DNA of 64,000 nucleotides from Jatrophihabitans_A sp035248685 (GCA_035248685.1 DATFHF010000036.1:62001-126000), one strand, 5' to 3'; counted from the first letter of the stretch, positions 29,195 through 38,311 are shown. The notes: generated by a model not told the origin, from the letters alone. A program made the numbers and translations.

Positions 29195-29896
29195 GTGTTC
29201 GTCGCACTGGAAGGCATCGACGGCTCGGGCAAGACCAGCACCGCTGACAACGTCGCCCGAATTCTCGCGGCCGCCGATCTTCCGGTCTTACGTGTGAACA
29301 AGAAGGCGCCTTCGTTCACCGATCCGCTGGTCGAGCAGCACATGATCGGGCTGCGCCGGTTGCTCTGGCCCGCCGACCACGGCTCGACCGAGGATCCGTT
29401 CCGCCGGATAGGGGAACTGCACTGGATCTATTTGATGGCTGCCTGGTTCTACACCGTGCAGGCACGCGTGATCGAACCCGCTATCGCCGACGGGCAATTC
29501 GTCATCGTCGACAGCTGGATCTACAAGTTCCTGGCCCGGGTCCGTACCCACCGTGAGGTGCCCTGGCAGCACGCCCAGGGGGTGTTCGACCATATTCGGC
29601 ACCCGGATCTGGTCGTATTGCTCGACGTGGCGCCCGAGACGGCGCTGCTGCGCAAGGCCGGCGCATACACCCCCGGGGAGGCCGGCAACAGCGCAGTCGC
29701 ACCGGCCGGGCATCAGGCATTCCTCGATCACCAGCAGGCCTTGCTCGCGACGCTGTACGAATTCGCCGATGTGCACGGCTGGATCCGGGTAGACACCAAC
29801 AGCAGTGATCTCGACACCGCGAGCAGCCAGGTCGCTCGGGTGGTACTCGGTGCGATGCAACCGGGACTCACTTCGTCCGGATCGGCCGGCGCATGA
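29195..29896 (+). CDS. Thymidylate-kinase-like P-loop protein
   Basis: 233 aa from GTG 29195 (AGAGGAG upstream). It opens with FVALEGIDGSGKTSTADN, a perfect thymidylate-kinase-type Walker A. The family's DRY/F-type catalytic segment reads VDSWIYKFLARVR instead, so the Arg that positions phosphates in true TMP kinases is missing. HPDLVVLLDVAPETALLRK is the usual later strand. It is more likely a specialised kinase for a nucleotide-like or phosphorylated intermediate than housekeeping Tmk. It overlaps the glycosylase gene by 4 bp. Confidence 0.8.
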   Translation: MFVALEGIDGSGKTSTADNVARILAAADLPVLRVNKKAPSFTDPLVEQHMIGLRRLLWPADHGSTEDPFRRIGELHWIYLMAAWFYTVQARVIEPAIADGQFVIVDSWIYKFLARVRTHREVPWQHAQGVFDHIRHPDLVVLLDVAPETALLRKAGAYTPGEAGNSAVAPAGHQAFLDHQQALLATLYEFADVHGWIRVDTNSSDLDTASSQVARVVLGAMQPGLTSSGSAGA

Positions 29897-30687
29897 ACTC
29901 AGCCCCGGTCATGGTCGACAGCCCGTCCTGGAGCTACCGCGACGGACTGCATGCCGAACGTATTTTTGCGCACGGCACAAACAGGTGTGTGATCCGTGCC
30001 GCCTACGACCACGAGGTCGGCTACTGGCGGCTGCAACCCGGGCTCGCCGCTAGCGCCGAGGCCCAGCTGGCCAGCTTCGCCATCGCCGAACTCGGCGAGG
30101 ACACCCCGCGGACTATCCGACAGAATCTGGCCCGGCTAGACGGCCTGAACCGGCTCGGGGCCGGTTGCTACTGGGAGGCGCTCGGCACCGCGGTCATCCG
30201 TCAGGTCATCCGGGCCGGCCAGGCCCGCCGGGTCTGGCAGCGGCTCGCTGCCGCACTCGCTCCACCCGGCGGTGCCGCCGGCGGATTTCCCACCGTGGAG
30301 CGGTTCCTGGCCGCCGGTGACGCCGAGCTGGCCGATGCCGGGCTCGGGTTCAAGGCCCGCACCCTGCGTACGGTCGCCGAGGCCTGCCTGGCCGAGCCAC
30401 GGTACTGGGACCGACTCGACCCGGTCCAGTTGCACGATGCCTGGCTGGCGCTGCCCGGGATCGGGCCGTGGAGCGCCGGCGCGGCGATTGCCGACCTGCG
30501 CCACGCCTGGCAGCTCTATCCGCACGACGACCTCGCGGTACGAACCTGGGCCGCACGTGCCTTTCCGGAACTGGCCATTCCTGCCGACGCGCGCTCGTTC
30601 CTACGATGCTGGACCAACTGGGGTGGCGAGGCGATCGGCACGCTCACCCTGCTCACCCTCGGCTGGAGTGCCACATGTCCGCAATGA
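29893..30687 (+). CDS. AlkA-like helix-hairpin-helix DNA glycosylase
   Basis: 264 aa. The helix-hairpin-helix LPGIGPWSAGAAIADLR and the catalytic Asp in YPHDDLAVRTWA are the hallmarks of AlkA/MutY-superfamily glycosylases that excise alkylated bases. In natural-product clusters such genes (for example the AlkD-type glycosylases of yatakemycin-like pathways) confer resistance to a DNA-alkylating product. Its placement inside a biosynthetic operon suggests the same, an inference. It overlaps the genes on both sides. Confidence 0.85.
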   Translation: MNSAPVMVDSPSWSYRDGLHAERIFAHGTNRCVIRAAYDHEVGYWRLQPGLAASAEAQLASFAIAELGEDTPRTIRQNLARLDGLNRLGAGCYWEALGTAVIRQVIRAGQARRVWQRLAAALAPPGGAAGGFPTVERFLAAGDAELADAGLGFKARTLRTVAEACLAEPRYWDRLDPVQLHDAWLALPGIGPWSAGAAIADLRHAWQLYPHDDLAVRTWAARAFPELAIPADARSFLRCWTNWGGEAIGTLTLLTLGWSATCPQ

Positions 30688-32144
30688 ACCACGATCAGCG
30701 GCAGCTCATTGCCGGTGCCGATTTCTCCCGCCAGCTGGACGTCGTCTTCGTCAACGCCCCACTGCGCGACTACGCGATCCGGCCCAGGGTCAACGACTTC
30801 ACCTTGCCCGCGCTCGGCATGGCCTATATCGCCACCTACGCCGCGCATCAGGGTTTCAACGTCGGGGTCCTGGATGCCGAAGCACACGGGCTCACCACCG
30901 ATGAAGTGCAAGCCATTCTCACCAGCGTTGCGCCGCGCTGGGTCGGATTCAACCTGCTGGCACCGACCTATAACCTCAGCGCCACCATCGCCGCCGGCCT
31001 GCCCGCCAGCATCCGGATCATGGCCGGCGGCCATCAGGCCAAGGCCCTCCCGACGGAAATCCTCGCCGACCCCAGGTTCGTCAACCTCGACGCGCTCATC
31101 CTCGGCGAGGCCGAACTCCGGGTGGCCACCCTGCTCGGCGACACCGCGACCCGAGCCCAACTGCCGCAGGTGATGTGGCGGGACAAGAGCCTCGGCACCA
31201 TCAACACCGGCCATGGCGATCGGAGCCTGCTTGCTCCAGCCATAGACGACCTGCCCGTCCTGGATCGGCGTTATCTGGCTGACGATCCGTACTGCGACAA
31301 GCTCGGCCGGATCGAGGCCAATATGGTCGGTTCGCGCGGCTGCCCGTACAACTGCTCCTTCTGCGGTGCGGCGGTCAGCGCCAATCCGGATGTCAGCATC
31401 CGCACCCGCAAGCCGCTCGGGCTGCTCGAGGAGATGGACCTGTTGCACGACCGGTACGGCGTCACGGCATTCCGGTACGTCGACGACCTGTTCCTCGGTT
31501 ACGAGCGGTTCATCAACGCCTGCATGCAGGCCTTCACCGAGCACCGGGTAGGGGACCGGTACGCCTGGGACGCCACCGGTCGCATCAACATCCTGTACCG
31601 GGCCCCGGATAGTCTGCTGGATACGCTCAAGGCCAACGGCTGCCGGGAGATCGCCCTCGGGGTCGAATCAGGTTCGGCTCGGCTACTGGACTACATGGGC
31701 AAGCGCATCGCCCCGGAGATGACCCGCCAGGTCGTCCGGCGGCTCACCGAGCGGGGAATCAACGTCAAGGGCTACTTCATCCTTGGCTTTCCTACCGAAA
31801 CTCCCGACGAGCTGCACGCCACCGTCCGGCATGTCCACGACCTGTGGGAGGTGTCTGACTCGAACCCCGGCCGGTTTCGGGCCAGCGTTTTCGAGTTCCG
31901 TCCCTACCCCGGCACGCCCGAATGGAACCGGCTGCTAGCCACCGGTCACTACCAGGCAGAACAGCTGCTACGTTACGACGACATCGATCTCACCGACGAA
32001 GGCCTGGACGAGGCTATGCGCGGCCGCGACGAATTCAACTTTTCGGTCAACATTCAATTCGGCGAAGCTGACCTGCGGCTAGTCCGCAGCCAGCTCGTCG
32101 CCCTATCCCGTGAGCAGCACGAGCGCAGCGCCGCCTATGCCTAA
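30675..32144 (+). CDS. B12-binding radical SAM enzyme
   Basis: 489 aa from ATG 30675 (GGAG five bases upstream); ATG 30684 is also possible. The N-terminal 190 residues form a cobalamin-binding Rossmann-like domain (VNDFTLPALGMAYIATYA, WVGFNLLAPTYNLS, IRIMAGGHQAKALP) without an obvious DxHxxG motif. The [4Fe-4S] motif CPYNCSFC (about residue 222), with VGSRG before it, identifies the radical SAM domain. Typical chemistry is methylation of unactivated carbon or ring rearrangement. Centre of the operon; probably the key tailoring or scaffold-forming step. Confidence 0.9.
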   Translation: MSAMNHDQRQLIAGADFSRQLDVVFVNAPLRDYAIRPRVNDFTLPALGMAYIATYAAHQGFNVGVLDAEAHGLTTDEVQAILTSVAPRWVGFNLLAPTYNLSATIAAGLPASIRIMAGGHQAKALPTEILADPRFVNLDALILGEAELRVATLLGDTATRAQLPQVMWRDKSLGTINTGHGDRSLLAPAIDDLPVLDRRYLADDPYCDKLGRIEANMVGSRGCPYNCSFCGAAVSANPDVSIRTRKPLGLLEEMDLLHDRYGVTAFRYVDDLFLGYERFINACMQAFTEHRVGDRYAWDATGRINILYRAPDSLLDTLKANGCREIALGVESGSARLLDYMGKRIAPEMTRQVVRRLTERGINVKGYFILGFPTETPDELHATVRHVHDLWEVSDSNPGRFRASVFEFRPYPGTPEWNRLLATGHYQAEQLLRYDDIDLTDEGLDEAMRGRDEFNFSVNIQFGEADLRLVRSQLVALSREQHERSAAYA

Positions 32145-33372
32145 GACCACAGCAGAGCCGGTCGGAACCTCGGCGCGTCCCACTGTGCTGCTGATCAGCC
32201 GCCACAAGGCGACCGCGTTATCAGCAGCTGGACGCTCCTTGCTGCCGCACGCCGAGGCCGACATCCACCTCATCACCCATCCCTACGGCGGCACGGACGG
32301 ACTCGATCCAGCCGACTTCATCGGCTTCGACGTGTGCGATTTCATGCCCGGTGACGAGGTCGAGGCGCTCTGCCGTCGACGGCTGGAGGAGGGCCGGTTC
32401 AGTCATGTGGTGGTCATCCACGAGAAGATGCTGATGTTCGCTGCTCAGCTCCGGCACGACTTCGACCTGCCCGGCATGGACCTTGCCACTACTGCGCTGT
32501 TCCGGGACAAGATCCTCATGAAACAACGCATCGCGACGCACGGTACCGCCGAACTGCCCCGTTTTCATCCGCTCGATCGGATCGACGATCTCGCTGCTAT
32601 CGATTGGTCGACCGGACCGAAGGTCATCAAGCACCGCCGCGGCCTCGGCGCCAGCGAGGTTCACATCGTCGACAACCTCGCCGAGGCCACCGATCTGGTG
32701 CACGGCCTGCGGTTCGCACCCGGTGACTACGAGGTCGAGGACTACATCGACGGGCCGGTTTATCACTGCGACTCCATAGTCCTCAACGGGAAGGTGGTCT
32801 TCAGCGCCGCCTCCGAATACATCTCAACCCCTGCCGCTTACCGCAGCAGTGGCCTGCTCGGTTCCGTCACCGTCACGGATCCGGAGATCAACACAGCGCT
32901 GGCAGACCTCAACGAACGCGTCCTGGCAGCGCTTGGCATCGGTAACGGGGTCACCCATCTGGAGGCCATCCAGCGCAGCGACGGGACGATGGTGTTCTGC
33001 GAAGTAGCCGGCCGGCCCGGTGGAGCAGCGGTTGATCGCGCTCTGGAAGCCCTGTACGGGATCAACATCACCGAAATCGCCTATCGCATCCAATGCGGCC
33101 TGCCGGTCACCCTGCCCGACCCCATCCCGAACCCCGGTGATCGCGCGGCAGGCTGGGTCGTCTTCTACCCGTCCAACCGCCAGATACCGCCACTCGATCG
33201 CCGCACCCAGGCCAGGCTGGGTATCACCGAGACCTTCGGCCGGCACTCGGCTGAGGATCGCCAACCCAGGCATTGCACCGATTACGCCTGCATGTACGTG
33301 CTCACCGCAGCTAGCCGCAGCCGGCTGCTGCAGTCCGTTGCCGAACTCGCCGGCCGCCATCTGGTCGGTTAA
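32137..33372 (+). CDS. ATP-grasp ligase
   Basis: 411 aa from ATG 32137, overlapping the radical SAM gene by 8 bp (GTG 32110 is an alternative). ATP-grasp signs: the Lys segment GPKVIKHRRGLGASEVHIV and EDYIDGPVYHCDSIV. At the metal-binding strand TMVFCEVAGRPGGAAVDRA the usual Asn is replaced by Ala, a variant seen in some amidoligase branches. It likely forms an amide between a carboxylate and an amine of the cluster product. Confidence 0.85.
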   Translation: MPKTTAEPVGTSARPTVLLISRHKATALSAAGRSLLPHAEADIHLITHPYGGTDGLDPADFIGFDVCDFMPGDEVEALCRRRLEEGRFSHVVVIHEKMLMFAAQLRHDFDLPGMDLATTALFRDKILMKQRIATHGTAELPRFHPLDRIDDLAAIDWSTGPKVIKHRRGLGASEVHIVDNLAEATDLVHGLRFAPGDYEVEDYIDGPVYHCDSIVLNGKVVFSAASEYISTPAAYRSSGLLGSVTVTDPEINTALADLNERVLAALGIGNGVTHLEAIQRSDGTMVFCEVAGRPGGAAVDRALEALYGINITEIAYRIQCGLPVTLPDPIPNPGDRAAGWVVFYPSNRQIPPLDRRTQARLGITETFGRHSAEDRQPRHCTDYACMYVLTAASRSRLLQSVAELAGRHLVG

Positions 33373-33397
33373 CCACATACCGCAAAGGCCAATTCGC

Positions 33398-34636
33398 ATG
33401 ATGAACACCGTCGCAAGCGCACGCGCCGTCTCCTCCGAGTGGCTGGTACTCGGTGATCCTGCCTACCAATACCCGCTCGCCGCTGCCGGAACGCTGCCGG
33501 CCGTCGTGACACCGCTGCCGGCCTCCACCAGGCAACCCGATGCGCGGTACGCGTCGGTCTACCTCCGCGGCGCCGAGGCAACCACCAGTTGCGCCGTGAT
33601 CGTCCGGAGCCCGCGGGAAGCCAGTCATGAACAGTTCGATCAGCTGGTGCCGGCCTGGGACAGCAGCTACTTCCGGACCCCCCTCATCGACGCCCTCACC
33701 AACCGCGCTGACGATGCGGTAATGGCGCTGCGAACCTCCGGTCCACTCGCGGTGATGCGGCTGTCCGAACAAGCTGGCCAGGTACACGCGGAGGTACTCG
33801 CCTGTGCGCGGGTTCGAGCCGTTGGCGTGCTCTTCGTCCGAGCCGCCGAATTCACCGCGTCGGCCGAGGATTCGATGGCCTCGCTGGTCTGCCGCGTTCT
33901 CGATCGCTGCGCTGACCTCAACGACCGCATCGCCGGCGAATGGATGGCGTACACCGTCCACGAACCCGGCACCGAGATCGAGGTCAAGTTCAACCTCGCC
34001 GGTCGCCGCACCCCCTGGGAGTTGGCCCTCCATTTCGCACACCTCACCGCCATCGGAGCGCTTACCGACTTCATCCCGGACGTAGGCAACGAGCTCCAGC
34101 GCTGGCATTTTCTTCAGCACACCTTCGAGATGACGGCGCCATCGGAAAGCCGCGGCTATCTGGCATTCATGCCCGATCCCAACGGTAACCAGTTGATCAA
34201 GCGCAAGACCTTCGGCGAGGACGCCCTGCGCAGGCACGAAGATTTCCGAAATCACATACCGATACCGGAGCCGCTCGTCGATTTCGTCGCTGCCGAGTAT
34301 CCGGATCTCAGCACCCGGCAGCTGAGCAGCTTCTACCGCACCCGATTCGACGTCAACCTCGAATCCACCCGGACCGGCGACTGCTTCGGGATTGAGATCG
34401 ACGAAGTCGTACTACATGAAAATGGTGCGGTCCTTCGGCAAGCTGAGATCGAATTCCACCGCGCCCGGGTCCACCTCGGCATCACGCCGGCCACCGTGGA
34501 GCCCGAGCTTGCCCGGCTAGCCGAGATGGTCAGGCGTGAATTAGCAGCATTGGACGAGGAAACCGAACAGTCCTACTACTCGAAACTCACCTTCCTCCGC
34601 GAGCAACACGAGGCGTCTGCCGTACGCCTGCGCTAG
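33398..34636 (+). CDS. CYTH-like (triphosphate tunnel fold) protein
   Basis: 412 aa from ATG 33398 (AAAGG upstream; ATG 33401 also possible). Residues about 190-400 carry the CYTH pattern: GTEIEVKFNL (ExExK), a later Lys strand NGNQLIKRKTF, an IEIDEVVL strand and RQAEIEFHRARV. The fold binds nucleotides or inorganic tri-/polyphosphate inside a barrel. The N-terminal 180 residues are unrecognised. Alignment is by eye, so moderate confidence. It is positioned between ligase and unknown protein in the same operon. Confidence 0.55.
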   Translation: MMNTVASARAVSSEWLVLGDPAYQYPLAAAGTLPAVVTPLPASTRQPDARYASVYLRGAEATTSCAVIVRSPREASHEQFDQLVPAWDSSYFRTPLIDALTNRADDAVMALRTSGPLAVMRLSEQAGQVHAEVLACARVRAVGVLFVRAAEFTASAEDSMASLVCRVLDRCADLNDRIAGEWMAYTVHEPGTEIEVKFNLAGRRTPWELALHFAHLTAIGALTDFIPDVGNELQRWHFLQHTFEMTAPSESRGYLAFMPDPNGNQLIKRKTFGEDALRRHEDFRNHIPIPEPLVDFVAAEYPDLSTRQLSSFYRTRFDVNLESTRTGDCFGIEIDEVVLHENGAVLRQAEIEFHRARVHLGITPATVEPELARLAEMVRRELAALDEETEQSYYSKLTFLREQHEASAVRLR

Positions 34637-34646
34637 CCTGAAAGCG

Positions 34647-35435
34647 GTGGAGGGCCGCGCAGAATTGATCGACAGGATCGTCCGGCTCGATGCCGAGCCG
34701 GACGGTTCCCCCTACCCGGCGCGCTATCCAGATATCGCGCAGCTCATCTCGGTCATGCAGCACGTCACCAGTACCGGAGCGACGCCGTCGCTGAGCGAAA
34801 TGGCTATCCTCGACCCCGCTGAGGCGGACGCGATCGCAGGCCGATCCGAACTGCTGACTCGGCTGGCCGCCGAGGTGCCGGACCTGGTTCATGGCCCGCT
34901 GCGGCTCGATTCCCAATATTGGACGGCAACCGGCAAGCCGGCTCATGTGAAAGCCGATGGTCCCGTCCTCGAGAAGGTTCGATTCACCGGCTTCGCCTCG
35001 GTGGAACCACCGAGCAGCAAGCCGTTCGGGGTGGGCCTGTTCACCTCGACGGCGCCGCCCGGGGCGCCATCGCCTTGGCGAACCTATCTCGATCTCAACC
35101 GCGGATCCACGCTCCACCCGCTGCCGTGGCACACCTGGCATGTCGTACCGGTAGCGGATGCCGTGATCTATGAGGTCACCACCGCCGCCGACTGGGCAGA
35201 CTTCGTTTCCAGCGACCCGATCAGTAGAAACTCGATGCTTTACCCCAACTGGGCAGGCTCGGCGCAGCGCTATGATGCTGTCCACATGACGCTGCGTGCG
35301 GTGGTAGCAACCCAGGGACTCTATTTCGCCAGCCCAGCGGGAATCGTTGCGCCGCCCTACTGGGACGTCGAGTCGACGTTGTGGCTGCGATGGAGTTTCG
35401 CCTCGACCGAACTGATCGAGGTATTGCCTGCCTGA
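34647..35435 (+). CDS. Unrecognised protein ending the radical SAM operon
   Basis: 262 aa from GTG 34647, 10 bp after the CYTH-like gene. I do not recognise a family. Features are an Asp/Glu-rich N-terminus (RIVRLDAEPDG), aromatic segments (HPLPWHTWHVVPVADAVIYEV) and a Trp-rich C-terminus (YWDVESTLWLRWSFASTELIEVLP). Codon use fits the operon. A structural or binding role in the pathway is possible; no function is assigned. Confidence 0.65.
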   Translation: MEGRAELIDRIVRLDAEPDGSPYPARYPDIAQLISVMQHVTSTGATPSLSEMAILDPAEADAIAGRSELLTRLAAEVPDLVHGPLRLDSQYWTATGKPAHVKADGPVLEKVRFTGFASVEPPSSKPFGVGLFTSTAPPGAPSPWRTYLDLNRGSTLHPLPWHTWHVVPVADAVIYEVTTAADWADFVSSDPISRNSMLYPNWAGSAQRYDAVHMTLRAVVATQGLYFASPAGIVAPPYWDVESTLWLRWSFASTELIEVLPA

Positions 35436-35474
35436 GACCGGGTGGGACGGGGCTGGGTGTGGCAGCCTGAACGC

Positions 35475-36698
35475 ATGATGCACCGGTCCATCGCGGCGAC
35501 GCTCGGCAGCGCGGTGGCGGTCCTGTTGGTCGCGGCCGGTTGCACCCGCGCTAGCCACCCGGCACCGGTTCGCCGACAACAACCACCCCAGCCGGCGTCG
35601 AGCTCGATAACCGGATCGAGCAGCGCGGTTTCACCGCCGGTGACCGCATCGACGCAGCCGCCAGGGCCGCGTACCGTCACCGTGCTCGGGTCCGGCGACG
35701 TGCTGATCCATCCGCCGCTCTGGCAGCAGGCCGCGGCCGATGCACGCGCGGAGGGCCATTTCGGCTATGACTTCAGTGCGATCTATCACTCGATCGCCGC
35801 GGACGTCCGCACCGCCGATGTGGCGACCTGCGAACTGGAAACCCCGCTGGCACCGCCAGGAGGTCCGTTCAGCGGCTGGCCGGACTTCAACGCGCCGCCG
35901 CAGGTGCTGACCGCACTCAAGGCCGTCGGCTACACCAGTTGCACCACCGCGTCCAACCACACGCTCGATCAGGGTTATGCCGGCGTGGCAAGGACATTGG
36001 CTGAGCTAGACGCCGCCGGGCTACGGCATACCGGCAGCGCTCGTTCGGCGGCCGAGGCAGCTAAACCGCTGATCGAAACCACCTCGACCGGGGTCAAGGT
36101 GGCTCAACTTGCTTACGCCTTCGGCTTCAACGGCATCGCGCTGCCTGCCGACCAGCCGTGGTTGGCGAACCTGACCTCGGTGCCGAACATCCTGGCGGCG
36201 GCGCACCGGGCCCGCTTAGCCGGCGCGGACATCGTCGTGCTCAGCATGCACTGGGGTACCGAATACCAGCACCAGCCGACCGATGAGCAGCGAAGCCAGG
36301 CCCGAGCGCTGCTCGCCTCGCCGGATATCGATGTGATCCTGGGCGACCACGTACACGTCGTGCAGCCGTTCGAGGAGTTCAACGGAAAATGGGTTGCCTA
36401 TGGCATGGGCAACCAGATCTCCAGGCACGCCAACCCGATCGACGACAGCCGGGAAGGCGTCATGCCACGCTTCACCTTCACCGAGCTCGGCCCGCACCGG
36501 TGGCGGGTAACCCGGGTGGAGGCGATTCCCACCTGGATGCAGCTCACGCCGCATCTGCGGCTGATCGACCTCCCTCGGGCGCTGGCTGATCCGGGGACCA
36601 CGCCGGGTGAGCGGGTGACGTATGTGAAGGCTCGCGACCACATCGCGGCTTACCTGAACATGCTCGGAGCGAGCGCCCACGGTCTGGTGATCGAGTAG
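35475..36698 (+). CDS. CapA-family lipoprotein
   Basis: 407 aa from ATG 35475. Lipoprotein signal ending in the lipobox VAAGC (about residue 24), then a Pro/Ser linker and a CapA/PgsA metallophosphatase-like domain: TVLGSGDVLIHPP, ASNHTLDQG, VLSMHWGTEYQHQP and ILGDHVHVVQPFEEFNGKWVAYGMGN. CapA proteins take part in poly-gamma-glutamate synthesis; many actinobacterial members are surface proteins without known role. Convergent with the next gene (3 bp gap). Confidence 0.9.
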   Translation: MMHRSIAATLGSAVAVLLVAAGCTRASHPAPVRRQQPPQPASSSITGSSSAVSPPVTASTQPPGPRTVTVLGSGDVLIHPPLWQQAAADARAEGHFGYDFSAIYHSIAADVRTADVATCELETPLAPPGGPFSGWPDFNAPPQVLTALKAVGYTSCTTASNHTLDQGYAGVARTLAELDAAGLRHTGSARSAAEAAKPLIETTSTGVKVAQLAYAFGFNGIALPADQPWLANLTSVPNILAAAHRARLAGADIVVLSMHWGTEYQHQPTDEQRSQARALLASPDIDVILGDHVHVVQPFEEFNGKWVAYGMGNQISRHANPIDDSREGVMPRFTFTELGPHRWRVTRVEAIPTWMQLTPHLRLIDLPRALADPGTTPGERVTYVKARDHIAAYLNMLGASAHGLVIE

Positions 36699-36701
36699 CG
36701 G

Positions 36702-37166
36702 TCACTTGATGTATGCGCCCGGTGCCCGGTCCGGCACAGAAATTCGGTCGATGGTCACTATTTCGATCTTGCTGGAATCCGGGCCGACCAGGAAGCAGGT
36801 GTAACCACCGGTCTGGGTTGCCGCGATCCAGCACCACGCCGCCTGGTCCGTGCTCGAGGCGCCGGGAAACGCATTCGGAGCCGGGTAATACGTCGGAGGA
36901 CCGTACCGGGTCGCGCGAGCCTGCCCGACCGTCGTCGCTATTTCGGTCAGAACCGCGTCACCCAATGCCGAACGGCACAAACTATTAGCTGCGCCGGCCA
37001 CCGGTCGAGACGCCGAACGCGAATGATGATGTTTCACCAGCAGTATCGGCATCAGCGCGAGTAGCAGCACCGCGAGGCCGATGCTGACCGGGGCTAGCCA
37101 TCTGCGGGACGACTCGGCCGGCTGGGCCGTCACAACTGCCTGCCTATGAGACAGCTCATGCGCCAT
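36702..37166 (-). CDS. Membrane-anchored extracellular protein
   Basis: 154 aa from ATG 37166. One hydrophobic segment near residues 22-42 (WLAPVSIGLAVLLLALMPILLV) follows a short cytoplasmic N-terminus. The about 110-residue outer part has four Cys-bearing stretches (LCRSALGD, AWCWIAATQTGGYTCFLV), suggesting disulfides. The family is unrecognised. A different in-frame ATG at 37271 would add basic residues that look non-coding. Confidence 0.55.
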   Translation of the reverse strand: MAHELSHRQAVVTAQPAESSRRWLAPVSIGLAVLLLALMPILLVKHHHSRSASRPVAGAANSLCRSALGDAVLTEIATTVGQARATRYGPPTYYPAPNAFPGASSTDQAAWCWIAATQTGGYTCFLVGPDSSKIEIVTIDRISVPDRAPGAYIK

Positions 37167-37486
37167 CCATCGATGCCCGGCCGTGAATTTAGGGCGGCCG
37201 TAAGACCCTGCACGGGCGGAGGTGTGGCGCCGCTGCCGTACGACGTGTCGCCGATTACTCGCTCGATACAACGCGAGGATAGTAAGTGTTGCACTGATGC
37301 CAACCTTGTTGCAGTAAGCGTCGGCCGTACCGCTTCATATCTGGGACTCCTGGCCTGCTCCCGACTGCCTATACGCCCGCCTAGCGTACCGACTGCCATG
37401 TCGACCCCCTAATCCAGCAGCCCTAACAGGCATTAAACATGCCGCTCCTGCATTCGCCGCACCGACGAAGTTTCCTGATCGCTACC
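37167..37486. other. Intergenic region at the island boundary
   Basis: About 320 bp between the membrane-anchored gene and the nucleotidyltransferase stop. Composition drops toward AT through this stretch, marking the left edge of the acquired island. No tRNA, repeat or terminator stands out. Confidence 0.4.
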
Positions 37487-38302
37487 TCAATGCAAGAAGC
37501 GGTGAATTTCAGCATGCGCGCTTTCGGTGATCAGACCGGTGGAAAGCCAGTCGAGGCACTCCCAGGTACCACCCCGCGCCCGATGTGCGGCGTCGTCAAC
37601 GTGTGGAGTGGGTACGGTTCGACGGTTACACATGGACGTTAAAAACCGCTGCCTGCCCGCTGCTCGCGTCACGCCATTTAACCTGGCAAGGTCGTCCCAA
37701 GGAACCGTGTCGTATTTCGCGAGATGCATTAGGGCGGCTTGGGGATTGAGGACTCGCAATTCTGTTCGCTCAAGCAGGCGAGTGAGTCGCAGAGTAAGAT
37801 GAACTGACTCGAAGTCATTCATGCATTGCCATCGTGCGGGTGGAAGCCAGACATGACCATCATGTAGGTGATGCAATCCGTCGAGTGGATCTAGCACCTC
37901 GGAGGTTCGGAGGTTGATTCCTATTGCGTTTACAGAAGCATCGAAGTATCTTAATACTTCACACGCGTGATTGAATCGCCGGTAAAAGAACTGTGGCTCA
38001 ATAACGTCTACATGATCTCTAGATCCGATGTAGTAACGCCAATTTAGGTGTCGGTTTCTTTTGGCAACGCCAAACTTTGCCAGCACCTGGTGCGTACGCT
38101 CGTCATTATTACAAATAAGGAGATCAAGATCTTGAGGAACCAGCCCGCGAATGACATCCCGGACGGCGCCTCCTACGAGGTAAGCATCGCTGGCACACCG
38201 CAGCTCTGCAAGCAACGACTGCATGCCCTTTTGAGCGAAGGCAGTCGTAACGACTGCCTCTGGGTCGAACCGCAGTCGCGGCACGGTCGATGGAAGACTC
38301 AT
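37487..38302 (-). CDS. CCA-adding/poly(A)-polymerase-type nucleotidyltransferase
   Basis: 271 aa. Pol-beta head domain: YLVGGAVRDVIRGLVPQDLDLLI with the DLDLL metal site, then YFDASVNAIGINLRTSEVLDP and LDGLHHLHDGHV, matching tRNA nucleotidyltransferases. It is much shorter than the housekeeping enzyme (no HD or full C-terminal region). Nine bases separate it from the NACHT gene, so it belongs to that operon. Codon use and GC are lower than the flanks. A role in nucleotide modification of RNA or signalling in a defence module is an inference. Confidence 0.8.
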   Translation of the reverse strand: MSLPSTVPRLRFDPEAVVTTAFAQKGMQSLLAELRCASDAYLVGGAVRDVIRGLVPQDLDLLICNNDERTHQVLAKFGVAKRNRHLNWRYYIGSRDHVDVIEPQFFYRRFNHACEVLRYFDASVNAIGINLRTSEVLDPLDGLHHLHDGHVWLPPARWQCMNDFESVHLTLRLTRLLERTELRVLNPQAALMHLAKYDTVPWDDLARLNGVTRAAGRQRFLTSMCNRRTVPTPHVDDAAHRARGGTWECLDWLSTGLITESAHAEIHRFLH

Positions 38303-38311
38303 GCTGCGACC

